In this document: piece after piece, positions 1-8,809 of the stretch
Layout of the letters: each line of letters starts with the position of its first letter
Position numbering within the stretch: the first letter of the stretch is position 1
Assembly: GCA_019637295.1 (NCBI GenBank)
Contig: JAHBVX010000002.1
Location: 620,001-684,000, forward strand
Length of the DNA: 64,000 nt
Origin: Polyangiaceae bacterium
GTDB lineage: Bacteria; Myxococcota_A; Polyangia; Polyangiales; Polyangiaceae
Direction: 5' to 3'
Made by a program: the position numbers and the translations under genes
Notes under the pieces: generated by a model
What the model was told of the DNA's origin: nothing
Seen by the model: the letters and a program-made list of their open reading frames with translations, nothing else
The model's database searches: none

Positions 1-74
1 ACGAGGTGCGCCAGACCTGGCAGTTCTTCCGGGATCGGCGCCCGGACGCCTACGACGAGCTGGTCCGGCCCTGA
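1..74 (+). CDS. C-terminal end of an upstream gene, possibly beta-ureidopropionase (nitrilase superfamily)
   Basis: The window opens inside an open frame that reads 23 codons and stops with TGA at 72-74. The visible tail contains WQFFRDRRPDAY, which I recall as typical of the C-terminus of nitrilase-superfamily amidohydrolases annotated as beta-ureidopropionase. The next genes are a uracil permease and semialdehyde dehydrogenase, and dihydropyrimidinase and dihydropyrimidine dehydrogenase follow at 14.5-18.6 kb. The missing step of that pathway, N-carbamoyl-beta-alanine hydrolysis, would fit here. The assignment rests on a short tail and context, so it is tentative. Confidence 0.4.
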   Translation, partial: EVRQTWQFFRDRRPDAYDELVRP

Positions 75-89
75 TCGGGGCGAGGGACC

Positions 90-1496
90 ATGCCGCAGAA
101 GACGCTGCTGTACGGCATCGATGACGTGCCGCCGCGGCGCGAGACGTTGTTTCTCGGGCTGCAGCACTACCTCACGATGTTCGGCTCGACCATCGCGATC
201 CCGCTGATCATGGCCGAGCCCCTCGGGCTGTCGGACGAGCCCGCGGCGCTCGGCTGGCTGATCGGCACGATGTTCTTCGTCAGCGGCATCACGACGCTCT
301 TGCAGACCACCTGGGGCAACCGCCTGCCCATCGTGCAGGGGGGTACGTTCTCGTTTCTCGCGCCGGCCATCGCCATCTGTGGCATGGCGGGGGTCAGCGG
401 CGCGGGCTACGAGGTGCGGCTGCAGCACATCCAAGGCGCGGTGATCATCGGCGCCTTGTTCGAGATCCTGGTGGGCGCGAGCGGCCTGGTGGGCAAGCTG
501 CTGCGCTTCGTGGGACCGGTCACCATCGCGCCCACCATCGCGCTCATCGGCCTGAGCTTGTTCAAGTTCGGCGCGCCCATCGCCGGCAAGCACTGGGGCA
601 TCGGCGGGCTGACCATCGGCCTCATCATCTTGTTCTCTCAGATCCTGCGCCATCGTCACCGCGCGTTCGCGCTGTATCCGGTGCTGCTGGGCATCGTCGG
701 CGCCTGGGGTACGGCGGCCGTGCTGACGGCGGCGGGTGTGTTCGGCCCCGGGCACCCGGCCTTCTGCAGCCTCGACAAAGTGCACGCCGCGCCGTGGGTG
801 CGCATCCCGTACCCCTTGCAGTGGGGTCTGCCCGCCTTCGGCGTCGCGGCCACCGTCGGCATGCTGGCCGGCTACATCGCGTCGGTGGTCGAGTCCATCG
901 GCGACTACTTCGCGGCGGCGCGCCTGTCGGGCGCGCCCACGCCGACGGCCAAGGTCGTCAATCGGGGCATCACCTTCGAGGGCATCGGCTGCCTGGTGGC
1001 GGGTCTGTTCGGCACCGGCAACGGCACCACCAGCTACAGCGAGAACATCGGCGCCATCGGGCTGACCCGGGTCGGCAGTCGGCGGGTGGTGCAGACGGGC
1101 GCGTGCCTGATGCTCGTGCTAGGAGGCGTCGCCAAGTTCGGAGCGCTGTTCACCACCATTCCCCAGCCCATCGTGGGCGGCATGTACTGCGTGCTGTTCG
1201 GCATGATCGCCGCCGTGGGGCTATCCAATCTGCAACTCATCGATCTGAACTCGGCGCGCAATCTGTTCATCATCGGATTCTCGTTTTTCATGGGGCTCAG
1301 CATTCCCGAGTACGTGAACGCTCACCCCTTCGCCTTCGAGCCCAAATGGCTCGCGGACATCACGAACACGCTAGGCAAGACGGGCATGGCCGTCGGCGCG
1401 TTCTTGGCTCTGTTTCTGGACAACATCATCCCCGGTACGACCGAGGAGCGGGGGCTCCATCATGTCGGCACCGCTCTGAAGGAGAACGCATCATGA
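90..1496 (+). CDS. NCS2-family uracil/xanthine permease
   Basis: A 468-residue polytopic inner-membrane protein of the nucleobase:cation symporter-2 family (UraA/RutG/PyrP type), expected to import uracil or a related base with protons. Family signatures are visible: the N-terminal QHYLTMFGSTIAIP stretch (about residues 26-39), QGGTFSFLAP, the VESIGDYF segment (about 268) and GTGNGTTSYSENIG (about 308), which carry the acidic residues used for base binding in UraA. Length is normal for the family. The stop overlaps the start of the downstream dehydrogenase by ATGA, so the two are probably translationally coupled. Neighbouring pyrimidine-degradation genes favour uracil or thymine over xanthine as substrate; specificity is inferred from context. 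Confidence 0.9.
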   Translation: MPQKTLLYGIDDVPPRRETLFLGLQHYLTMFGSTIAIPLIMAEPLGLSDEPAALGWLIGTMFFVSGITTLLQTTWGNRLPIVQGGTFSFLAPAIAICGMAGVSGAGYEVRLQHIQGAVIIGALFEILVGASGLVGKLLRFVGPVTIAPTIALIGLSLFKFGAPIAGKHWGIGGLTIGLIILFSQILRHRHRAFALYPVLLGIVGAWGTAAVLTAAGVFGPGHPAFCSLDKVHAAPWVRIPYPLQWGLPAFGVAATVGMLAGYIASVVESIGDYFAAARLSGAPTPTAKVVNRGITFEGIGCLVAGLFGTGNGTTSYSENIGAIGLTRVGSRRVVQTGACLMLVLGGVAKFGALFTTIPQPIVGGMYCVLFGMIAAVGLSNLQLIDLNSARNLFIIGFSFFMGLSIPEYVNAHPFAFEPKWLADITNTLGKTGMAVGAFLALFLDNIIPGTTEERGLHHVGTALKENAS

Positions 1497-2995
1497 CTCA
1501 GTCGCAAACCCTGCCCGCCTTCCCCGCGCGAAGCTACGACTTCGTGGAGTACGTCCCGGCCAAGAACTGGATCGACGGTCAGTGGGTCGACGCCGCGAGC
1601 GGCCAGACCATCCCCGTCGAGAACCCGCGGCACGGCAAGGCGCTGAGCAAGGTCGTGCTGAGCGGCGCGGAAGACGTCGACCGCGCCGCGAAGGCAGCAA
1701 AGAAGGCCTTCGAGTCCTGGCGCCGGGTGCCGATCAAGGAGCGCGCGCAGGTGTTCTTCAAGCTCAAGGAGCTGATGGAGCGGGATCTGGAGGAGCTGAG
1801 CTGGCTCGTTACCCACGAGAACGGCAAGATCATCGAAGAAGCGCGGGCCAGCGTGCTCAAGGGCATCGAGTGCGTCGAGTTCGGCGCCTCGCTGCCCAAC
1901 GCCGCCGCGGGGGAGCGCCTCGAGGTCAGCCGCGGCGTGACTTGCACGCAGGATCACGAGCCCCTCGGCGTGGTCGCGGGCATCACGCCCTTCAACTTCC
2001 CCATCATGGTCCCGCTGTGGATGATGCCGCAGGCCATCGTGGGAGGTAACGCCTTCATCCTCAAGCCCAGTGAGCAGGTGCCGCTGGGGTCACTGAAGCT
2101 CGCGCAGCTGCTCGAAGAGGCGGGGCTGCCCAAGGGCGTGTTCAACGTCGTCCACGGCGGCGTGGACGCGGTCAACGCCCTCTGCGATCACGAGGACATC
2201 CAGGCCATGGCCTTCGTCGGCTCCACCAAGGTGGCCCGGCTGGTGTACGCCCGCGGCGCGGCCGCGGGCAAGAGCATGCTGTGTCTGGGCGGCGCGAAGA
2301 ACCACCTGATCGTCGTGCCCGACGCCGACGTGAAGCTGACGGCGGAGAACGTGGTCGCTTCGTTCACCGGCTGCGCCGGACAGCGCTGCATGGCGGCCAG
2401 CGTGCTGGTGGCGGTGGGCGAGGTCGATCACGTCATCGATGCGATCAAGAAGCGCGCCTCCGAGCTCACCGTGGGCAAGGAGCTGGGCCCCGTGATCAAC
2501 AAGGCCAGCGAAGAGCGCATGGGCCGCTACGTGGACGAGGCCGAGAAGCAGGGCGCCAAGGTGCTGGTGGATGGGCGCGGCAAGCGCGGCGCGCCGGAGG
2601 GCTACTGGTTCGCGCCCACCGTGCTCGATGGCGTGACGGAAGACATGCCCGCCTGGAAGGACGAGATCTTCGGGCCGGTGCTGTCGATCGTCCGGGTCAA
2701 GACCGTGGACGAGGCCATCGCGCTGGAGAACCGCTGCCCCTACGGCAACGCCTCGAGCGTGTACACCACCAGCGGCGCGGTCGCGGAGTACGTCACCGGC
2801 CGCGTGGAGGCCGGCATGGTCGGCGTGAACATCGGCGTGCCCGTGCCGCGGGAGCCCTTCGGCTTCGGCGGCTGGAACCACAGCAAGTTCGGCCACGGAA
2901 ACATCACCGGCATGGACGGCTACCGCTTCTGGACGCGACCGCGCAAAATCACCAGCAAGTGGGAGCTGCAGCAGGACAGCAACTGGATGAGCTGA
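1493..2995 (+). CDS. mmsA: Methylmalonate/malonate-semialdehyde dehydrogenase (CoA-acylating)
   Basis: A 500-residue aldehyde dehydrogenase superfamily enzyme converting (methyl)malonate semialdehyde, CoA and NAD+ to propionyl-CoA or acetyl-CoA with release of CO2. The active-site segment FTGCAGQRCMA carries the nucleophilic cysteine near residue 299. The NFPIMVPLWMMP segment near residue 165 is characteristic of MmsA rather than generic aldehyde dehydrogenases. The open frame continues upstream of the chosen ATG, but this ATG overlaps the permease stop (ATGA), has AAGGAG just upstream and gives the family's usual length. In this cluster it would act last, on the semialdehyde made from beta-alanine or beta-aminoisobutyrate by the aminotransferase at 11761. 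Confidence 0.93.
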   Translation: MTQSQTLPAFPARSYDFVEYVPAKNWIDGQWVDAASGQTIPVENPRHGKALSKVVLSGAEDVDRAAKAAKKAFESWRRVPIKERAQVFFKLKELMERDLEELSWLVTHENGKIIEEARASVLKGIECVEFGASLPNAAAGERLEVSRGVTCTQDHEPLGVVAGITPFNFPIMVPLWMMPQAIVGGNAFILKPSEQVPLGSLKLAQLLEEAGLPKGVFNVVHGGVDAVNALCDHEDIQAMAFVGSTKVARLVYARGAAAGKSMLCLGGAKNHLIVVPDADVKLTAENVVASFTGCAGQRCMAASVLVAVGEVDHVIDAIKKRASELTVGKELGPVINKASEERMGRYVDEAEKQGAKVLVDGRGKRGAPEGYWFAPTVLDGVTEDMPAWKDEIFGPVLSIVRVKTVDEAIALENRCPYGNASSVYTTSGAVAEYVTGRVEAGMVGVNIGVPVPREPFGFGGWNHSKFGHGNITGMDGYRFWTRPRKITSKWELQQDSNWMS

Positions 2996-3059
2996 AACGA
3001 GCCTGGGAAGGCGCGCCCCCGGGTTTGGGGAACCGCGCTAGGCTTGGCGCCGGCCCACC

Positions 3060-4232
3060 ATGACGAACGATTCCATCCCCTTCTTGCCCTACGGCCGCCA
3101 GAGCGTGGACGAGGCCGATGTCGCTGCTGTCGTCGAGGCGCTCCGGTCCGACTATCTGACGACTGGTCCCGCTGTCGCGGCCTTCGAAGCCAAGCTGGCC
3201 CGGGCGGTCGGCGCGGAGCACGCCATCGCCGTCAGCAGCGGGACCATGGCGCTCCATGCAGCCTACGCCGCCGCCGGCATCGGTCCGGGGGACGAGGTCG
3301 TGGTCCCGGCCACGACGTTCCTCGCTACGGCCAACGCCGCCGTCTACGTCGGGGCGAGCCCGGTCTTCAGCGACGTGGATCCGGACACCGGCTTGATGAG
3401 CGCCGTTCACCTAGAGAGGCGAGTTGGCAAGCAGACGCGAGCCATCGTTCCGGTGCATCTGAACGGCATGCCTTGTGACCTGCAGGCCATTGCTACCTGC
3501 GCGGAGCGCGTCGGGGCGATCGTGATCGAGGACGCCGCACACGCGCTCGGAGCCTCGTATCGAGATCGCCCGGTGGGCTGCGGTGCTCACTCGAGGATGA
3601 CCGTGCTGTCGTTTCATCCCGTCAAGCACATCACGACCGGGGAAGGGGGCGCCGTGGTCACCAACGACGAAGCCTTGGCGAAGAGGCTCCGACAGTTCAG
3701 AAACCATGGCATGACCCACGAGGCCACGGCCTTCGAGGAGCCGTCCCCCGGGCCCTGGTACTACGAGCAGCAGTCGCTCGGGCACAACGGGCGCATCACT
3801 GACATCCAGTGCGCGCTCGGTTCGAGTCAGCTCGACAAGCTCGCTGGGTTCATCGAGCGGCGGCGGCAGATCGCCGCACGCTACGATCTGCAGCTAGCCG
3901 GCCTCACGGGCATTGAGCCTGTGATTGGGACGCGCTCCGACGCGGTCAGCGCGTATCACCTGTACGCAGTGCTGATCGACTTCGAGGGTTTCGGCGTGAC
4001 CCGAGCGCAGGTGATGCAGCGCCTGCGTGAGCGCGGCATCGGCACTCAGGTCCACTACATCCCGGTGCCCAGTCAGCCCTACTATCGCCGCATCACGGCG
4101 TATGACGCGGGCGACTACCCCGGCGCGGTGCGGTATTACCAGCGCGAACTCTCCCTGCCCATGTACCCCGCGCTGTCGGATTCGGACGTGGACCGTGTCG
4201 TGAGAGAGCTCCGCGTCTCGCTCGGGATCTGA
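3060..4232 (+). CDS. pseC: PseC: UDP-4-amino-4,6-dideoxy-N-acetyl-beta-L-altrosamine transaminase
   Basis: A 390-residue PLP-dependent aminotransferase of the DegT/DnrJ/EryC1/StrS family. It opens with FLPYGRQSVDEAD and SDYLTTGP, the pattern I associate with PseC. The Schiff-base lysine lies in FHPVKHITTGEGG at about residue 189, and SSGTMALH near residue 60 binds PLP phosphate. In the pseudaminic acid pathway it transaminates the 4-keto sugar made by PseB (encoded convergently at 10159). It is the first gene of a tightly packed seven-gene run; its TGA shares one base with the ATG of the next gene. Specificity is supported by the other pathway genes around it. Confidence 0.88.
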   Translation: MTNDSIPFLPYGRQSVDEADVAAVVEALRSDYLTTGPAVAAFEAKLARAVGAEHAIAVSSGTMALHAAYAAAGIGPGDEVVVPATTFLATANAAVYVGASPVFSDVDPDTGLMSAVHLERRVGKQTRAIVPVHLNGMPCDLQAIATCAERVGAIVIEDAAHALGASYRDRPVGCGAHSRMTVLSFHPVKHITTGEGGAVVTNDEALAKRLRQFRNHGMTHEATAFEEPSPGPWYYEQQSLGHNGRITDIQCALGSSQLDKLAGFIERRRQIAARYDLQLAGLTGIEPVIGTRSDAVSAYHLYAVLIDFEGFGVTRAQVMQRLRERGIGTQVHYIPVPSQPYYRRITAYDAGDYPGAVRYYQRELSLPMYPALSDSDVDRVVRELRVSLGI

Positions 4233-5962
4233 TGCCTACGGTCGCGGTCATCGTGCAGGCGCGCATGGGGTCGTCGCGACTGCCTGGGAAAGTGCTCCGG
4301 GAGGTAGGCGGCGCGACGCTGCTGGCGCACCTCGTTCGTCGCCTTCGGCGCGCGAGCACCGCCACGACCATCATCGTCGCGACTACCACCGCGCCGGCGG
4401 ATGACGCGATCCTGGACGAAGCGGCTCGCCTGGGCGTGGGTGTGTTTCGCGGCTCCGAGGAGGACGTCTTGAGTCGCTATGCCGGCGCAGCCGCAGCGCT
4501 GGAGGCGGAGGTCATCGTTCGCGTCACGTCGGACTGTCCGCTGCTCGATCCGGTGGAGCTCGATCGCGTCGTCAGAGCGTTCGAAGGCGCCGGGGTGGAC
4601 TACGCGAGCAACCAGGCGGGCTCGGAGCGCCGGATCCCGCGGGGACAGGACGTGGAGGTCATGACGCGTGCGGCGCTGGAGCGCGCGGCGCGCGAGGCGA
4701 GCGAGCCGGGTGACCGGGAGCACGTGACCCCCTTCCTGTACCGAAGCCCGGGCCGGTTTCGTACGCTGCTGACGCATCGTCCGGGCCGGGACGGGTCCGG
4801 GTTTCGCATCACGGTGGACACGCCGGAGGACTTGGAGGTGGTGCGCGCGGTCGTGAGTGCGCTGGGGTCTGACGCCCCGCTGGACGCCATCATCGACTAC
4901 CTGGACCGGCACCCGGAGGTCGCGCGACTGAATCAGGGTGTGGCGCAGAAGGACCTGACCGGTGACGCCGAGCGACGGCAGCGTCGGATCGCGGGTCGCA
5001 CCCTGCTGGCCCAGGCGCACGCGGGACCAAGCGTGGGGTTCGGTCATGTCGCTCGGGTCGGCGCGCTGCTCGAGGCCTGGGTCGAGGCCGGTGGGCGTGC
5101 GGTGTTGGCTGGCTCTGGCCTGGAGGGGGGCATCATCGAGCGGCTCGTGCGCGCGGGCGTCGAGCTGGCTACAGACACCGCCGAGCCGGTCGCCATCGCC
5201 ATCGACGGTTACGACTTCGAACCGACGCACTACGCTAGCCAGCGCCGCCGCGCGTGCACAGTGGTGCTGGACGACTTCGCTGAGCGCGGCTTGGACGCGG
5301 ACGTCGTGGTCAACCCCAACGTGGGCGCGTCTGCGGAGCGCTACCCGTCGACGAGCCGCGTCTTGGTTGGTGCCCCCTACGTGCTCTTGCGTCGCGAGAT
5401 ACGTCAGCTCGTCGCGCGCCCCGCCGAGCGCCCCCATGGAGTGGTCGTCAGCTTCGGCGGCTCGGATCCCACGGGGCTGACTCTTCGGCTGCTCGAGGCG
5501 GGTCTGCCGGCAGGCGTGCCCGTGGACGTGCTGGTCGGTCCCGCCGTGAGCGCCTCGGTTCGCCCCGCGCTCCTTGCGTTCCAGAGCGACTTCGTGCGCG
5601 TCCACCTGGACCCGCCCAACGTGGGTGCGCTGTTTCACGACAAAGCGTTGGCGATCGCGGCGGCAGGTTCTACCGTATGGGAGCTCATGGCCCTGGCAGT
5701 GCCAACCATCTTGGTCGTGGTCGCGGACAACCAACGGGTCGTCGCCGACGGGGCCGTCCGCCTAGGGGGGGCCATCCATGCCGGCGACGCCGACGCGGGT
5801 GCGCCCACGCGCATCCGGGAGCTGTCGGCGGAGCTGCTCAGCCAGCCCGAGCGCCTGGCGGGGCTGCGCGCACGCGGCCAGGGTCTGATTGACGGGCGTG
5901 GCGTCTGGCGCGTGATTGACACGGTGTTGGACGCTGTCGAAGAACGGGAGACCGGAGAATGA
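4232..5962 (+). CDS. Fusion protein: SpsF/PseF-type CMP-sugar cytidylyltransferase joined to PseG nucleotidase
   Basis: A 576-residue protein with two catalytic domains normally made as separate proteins. Residues 1 to about 245 match SpsF-type cytidylyltransferases: VIVQARMGSSRLPGKVL at the N-terminus, VTSDCPLLDP near 95 and a basic linker after about 235. Residues from about 255 match PseG, the UDP-sugar hydrolase that releases 2,4-diacetamido-2,4,6-trideoxy-L-altrose: GFGHVARVG (GxGH motif), VLDDFAERGLDADVVVNPN, SFGGSDPTG and AAAGSTVWELMAL. No stop or frameshift separates the halves. It would thus supply the PseG step and the final CMP-activation step. The stop overlaps the pseI ATG (ATGA). 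A 532-residue antisense frame here is a GC-rich shadow. Confidence 0.85.
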   Translation: MPTVAVIVQARMGSSRLPGKVLREVGGATLLAHLVRRLRRASTATTIIVATTTAPADDAILDEAARLGVGVFRGSEEDVLSRYAGAAAALEAEVIVRVTSDCPLLDPVELDRVVRAFEGAGVDYASNQAGSERRIPRGQDVEVMTRAALERAAREASEPGDREHVTPFLYRSPGRFRTLLTHRPGRDGSGFRITVDTPEDLEVVRAVVSALGSDAPLDAIIDYLDRHPEVARLNQGVAQKDLTGDAERRQRRIAGRTLLAQAHAGPSVGFGHVARVGALLEAWVEAGGRAVLAGSGLEGGIIERLVRAGVELATDTAEPVAIAIDGYDFEPTHYASQRRRACTVVLDDFAERGLDADVVVNPNVGASAERYPSTSRVLVGAPYVLLRREIRQLVARPAERPHGVVVSFGGSDPTGLTLRLLEAGLPAGVPVDVLVGPAVSASVRPALLAFQSDFVRVHLDPPNVGALFHDKALAIAAAGSTVWELMALAVPTILVVVADNQRVVADGAVRLGGAIHAGDADAGAPTRIRELSAELLSQPERLAGLRARGQGLIDGRGVWRVIDTVLDAVEERETGE

Positions 5963-7017
5963 AAGACGCCTTTCCCATCCACGGGAAGCTGGTGGGGCGC
6001 GGCGGTCGCTGCTTCGTGATCGCCGAGGCCGGCAGCAACCACAACGGCAGCCTCGACGTGGCGAAGAAGCTGGTGGAGGTAGCGGCCAAGGCGGGGGCGG
6101 ACGCCGTGAAGTTCCAGACCTTCCGCGCCTCTCGCCTGTACCCCAAGACGGCCGGAACGAGCGACTACCTCGGAACCGACACGCCCATCTTCGATCTGAT
6201 CCAGGCCATGGAAATGCCCGAGGCCTGGCTGCCCGAGATCCGAGACCTGGCGCATGCCCACGGTCTCGCCTTCATCTCGAGCCCGTTTCACGAGGAGGCC
6301 GTGGCGATCCTCGACCCGTACGTGGACGCGTTCAAGATCGCCTCCTACGAGCTGACGCACCAACCACTGCTTCAGGAAGTGGCCCGTCGCAACAAGCCAG
6401 TGCTGCTCTCGACGGGCGCGTCCGATCTCGAGGAGACCCGACGCGCCGTGAGTGTGCTCGAGGAGGCCGGCTGTCGGGAGCTGGTCGTGCTGCAGTGTAC
6501 CGCCTCGTATCCCACGCCCCTCGACGCCGCCAACGTTCGGGCGCTGGTCACGCTCCGCGACGAGCTGTCCATCCCAACCGGGTTGTCGGATCACACTCGG
6601 GACCCGGTCGTGGCGCCGAGCGCAGCGGTCGCGCTAGGGGCAGCCGTCATCGAGAAGCACTTCACGTTGTCCAACGAGCTGCCCGGCCCGGATCACGCCT
6701 TTGCGGTGGAGCCCGCCGAGTTGGCTCGCCTGGTCCGTCGGGTGCGGGAGACGGAGCAGGTGCTCGGGACCGGGCTGAAGGCGGTGCAGGGGGTCGAGCA
6801 GGAGCTGCGGCACTTCGCGAGACGCAGCATCTTCACGACGATGGAGGTCAAGGCGGGGGAGCGCTTCGGACGCCACAACGTCGACGTGCTTCGCCGGGGC
6901 AAGCTGGCGACGGGGCTCGACCCGTCCGAGTTGCCGCGGGTGCTCGCAGCCGTCGCGGCGAAGGACCTCGCAGCCGAGGTGCCGCTGGAGGAGTCAGACT
7001 TGCAGCGGATCGAGTGA
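5959..7017 (+). CDS. pseI: PseI: pseudaminic acid synthase
   Basis: A 352-residue NeuB/SiaC/PseI-family synthase, which condenses the 6-deoxy-diacetamido sugar with phosphoenolpyruvate to give pseudaminic acid. The N-terminal TIM-barrel part shows FVIAEAGSNHNGS (about 18-30), DAVKFQTF, SSPFHEEAV, STGASDLEETRRA and GLSDHTRDPVVA; the segment after about residue 285 (RRSIFTTMEVKAGE...) is the antifreeze-like SAF domain. Length is normal. The ATG overlaps the end of the upstream fusion gene. NeuB and LegI homologues look alike; pseudaminate specificity is argued from the accompanying PseB, PseC, PseG and PseH homologues. Confidence 0.88.
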   Translation: MKDAFPIHGKLVGRGGRCFVIAEAGSNHNGSLDVAKKLVEVAAKAGADAVKFQTFRASRLYPKTAGTSDYLGTDTPIFDLIQAMEMPEAWLPEIRDLAHAHGLAFISSPFHEEAVAILDPYVDAFKIASYELTHQPLLQEVARRNKPVLLSTGASDLEETRRAVSVLEEAGCRELVVLQCTASYPTPLDAANVRALVTLRDELSIPTGLSDHTRDPVVAPSAAVALGAAVIEKHFTLSNELPGPDHAFAVEPAELARLVRRVRETEQVLGTGLKAVQGVEQELRHFARRSIFTTMEVKAGERFGRHNVDVLRRGKLATGLDPSELPRVLAAVAAKDLAAEVPLEESDLQRIE

Positions 7018-7020
7018 GGC

Positions 7021-7503
7021 ATGTCGGATGTAGCCATCGTGCTGCGGCCCGCGACGGCCGAGGACTGCCGGCGGGTGTACGAGTGGGCCAACGATCCCGT
7101 CACTCGCAGAGCTTCGTTTCACAGCGCCGAGATCACCTGGGCGGAGCACTCGATGTGGTTCGAGGCGTCGCTCGCAAACCCCAGGCGCCAGCTGTTCATC
7201 GGCGAGGCAGACGGTGAACCCTGCGCGCTGTTGCGCCTCGATCACGGGCCCGATCAGTGCGCCGAGATCGGCATCAACCTGGCGCCTGGTCAACGCGGTC
7301 GTCGTCTGGGAACGCCGCTACTGCGCGCGGCCAGCCAGCTGGCCGAGTCGAGCCAGGTGCGACGGCTGGTCGCGCACATCAAGCCGGACAACCCGGCCAG
7401 TCTGCGCACCTTCGTCAGCGCGGGCTATCAGCCCGCGGGCGAGGCGACCGTCGCGGGGTGCCCGGCGCTGCGCTACGAGCTCGAGGTCACGAGCCATGTC
7501 TGA
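7021..7503 (+). CDS. pseH: PseH-like GNAT N-acetyltransferase
   Basis: A 160-residue GNAT-fold acetyltransferase. It begins with LRPATAEDCRRVYEWANDP, a start shared with PseH/SpsD-type sugar N-acetyltransferases. The acetyl-CoA-binding loop is in the region EIGINLAPGQRGRRLGTPLL, and NPASLRTFVSAGY forms the usual C-terminal GNAT motif. In the pathway it would acetylate the 4-amino group made by PseC, using acetyl-CoA. It starts 3 nt after the pseI stop, and its end overlaps the next gene by 8 nt (ATGTCTGA), so co-translation is likely. GNAT proteins are diverse; the identification as PseH depends largely on position. Confidence 0.75.
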   Translation: MSDVAIVLRPATAEDCRRVYEWANDPVTRRASFHSAEITWAEHSMWFEASLANPRRQLFIGEADGEPCALLRLDHGPDQCAEIGINLAPGQRGRRLGTPLLRAASQLAESSQVRRLVAHIKPDNPASLRTFVSAGYQPAGEATVAGCPALRYELEVTSHV

Positions 7504-8788
7504 GCGGCGCGTCGGCCTTCGACTCGGTTGGGAGCATACCCATCGCGAGCTCCTGCCGGCGCTGATCGCGCTCAACTGGCTGAAGCGACAGGGCGTGACG
7601 GGTCGGCTCGAGCACATGTCGTCGCTGGGCGCCGCTCCGGGCGGACGCGAGGTGGTGATGGTGCCGTTCTACTACGACGACCAGGTTCGTGACCGGTACC
7701 TGACGCTCCACGACCTCTCCGCGCGTTGGTTCGTCAATCTCGCCTACGAGCAGATGCACTTCCGCTGCGGGAGGGGTTACCTGCTGCCGGATGGCGCCTT
7801 CGCTCGGGAGCAGATGTTGCACTGCGCGTGGGGTGACGTGTTCCGCGACTTGCTCATCGGGCACGGAATCCCCGAAGAGCGCATCCGGGTGACGGGTCAT
7901 CCTCGGTTCGATCTGTACCACCGACCGGAGCTGCTGCTCGGACGACGCGCCCTGGCAGCTCGCTACGACCTCGACCCGGACGCTCCCTGGGTGCTGGTGC
8001 CCTACAACTTCAACATGGCGTACATCTCGGACTTGCTGCGACGCCAGCTCCTGGACAGGAAGTACGAACTGACCTCGGAGTTCCTGGCGGGCTTCGCGCA
8101 GGCGCGGGATGCGTTCACCGAGCTGGTACGTACGCTGGCCGACGAGTTTCCCGAGATCGTCTTCATCCTGCGGGTGCACCCGGCGGGCTACGAGGCCGAG
8201 TCGCTGTACCACGGCGAGTCGAAGCGTCGCTCCAACATCCACGTCATCGCCGAGTTCGACATCGCCAACTGGATCAGCGAGGCGGCTCTGACGGTGGTGT
8301 GGAACAGCACGTCGAGCATGGAGGCGATGGTGGCTCAGCGTCCCGTCATCTGCTACGAGCCCTTCCCGTTCTCCGAGATCTTCGAGTACGACGTGAACCG
8401 CATCGTGCCGACGTTCCGCAGCAAGGACGACATTCTGGAGGTCGTACGCCGACTGCCCAACCCGGAGCTGTCCTACGATTGGCAGCTGTTCGAGCGTTGG
8501 TACCGGCACCGCGATGGCCGGAACATCGAGCGGTTCTGCGCCATCGTCGACGAAGCGGAGCAAGACTACGAGCGCTTCGTGTGCCGGGTGAGCACGGCCA
8601 GCTCTCGTCGAGTGACGGTCGGCCGGCGCGTCGGGCGTCTGCTGGGGGGCGCGCCCAAGGTCAAGCGCGTCGCCGAACGCCTCCTGGGTGTCGACTCTCC
8701 TGCCGTGATGGCTGCGCCACCCGAAGCCGCGCTCGGCACAGCCGTCTCCGAACTGAGCAGCCTGCCGCTGCTCGATTACCTCCGCTAG
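7496..8788 (+). CDS. GT-B-like surface-carbohydrate transferase, candidate pseudaminyltransferase
   Basis: A 430-residue protein without a clear signal peptide. The chosen ATG overlaps pseH by 8 nt; the frame is open further upstream but inside pseH. Visible features resemble the nucleotide-sugar-binding half of GT-B enzymes annotated as surface carbohydrate biosynthesis or CDP-glycerol transferase-like: RVTGHPRFDLYH near residue 130, ILRVHPAGYE (about 223) and VVWNSTSSMEAMVAQRPVICYE (about 265-286, His/Ser-rich donor loop). It is the only glycosyltransferase-like protein between the pathway enzymes and the flippase. It is therefore the best local candidate to move pseudaminate from CMP-Pse to an acceptor, though the donor is inferred only from context. 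Confidence 0.55.
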   Translation: MSERRVGLRLGWEHTHRELLPALIALNWLKRQGVTGRLEHMSSLGAAPGGREVVMVPFYYDDQVRDRYLTLHDLSARWFVNLAYEQMHFRCGRGYLLPDGAFAREQMLHCAWGDVFRDLLIGHGIPEERIRVTGHPRFDLYHRPELLLGRRALAARYDLDPDAPWVLVPYNFNMAYISDLLRRQLLDRKYELTSEFLAGFAQARDAFTELVRTLADEFPEIVFILRVHPAGYEAESLYHGESKRRSNIHVIAEFDIANWISEAALTVVWNSTSSMEAMVAQRPVICYEPFPFSEIFEYDVNRIVPTFRSKDDILEVVRRLPNPELSYDWQLFERWYRHRDGRNIERFCAIVDEAEQDYERFVCRVSTASSRRVTVGRRVGRLLGGAPKVKRVAERLLGVDSPAVMAAPPEAALGTAVSELSSLPLLDYLR

Positions 8789-8809
8789 CCCAACCGACCG
8801 TCGCCCACG

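Noticed and set aside
4136-5734. 532-codon minus-strand open frame
   Set aside because: Antisense to the cytidylyltransferase-PseG fusion. Its product is rich in His, Arg and Gln with no domain, typical of shadow frames in high-GC DNA.
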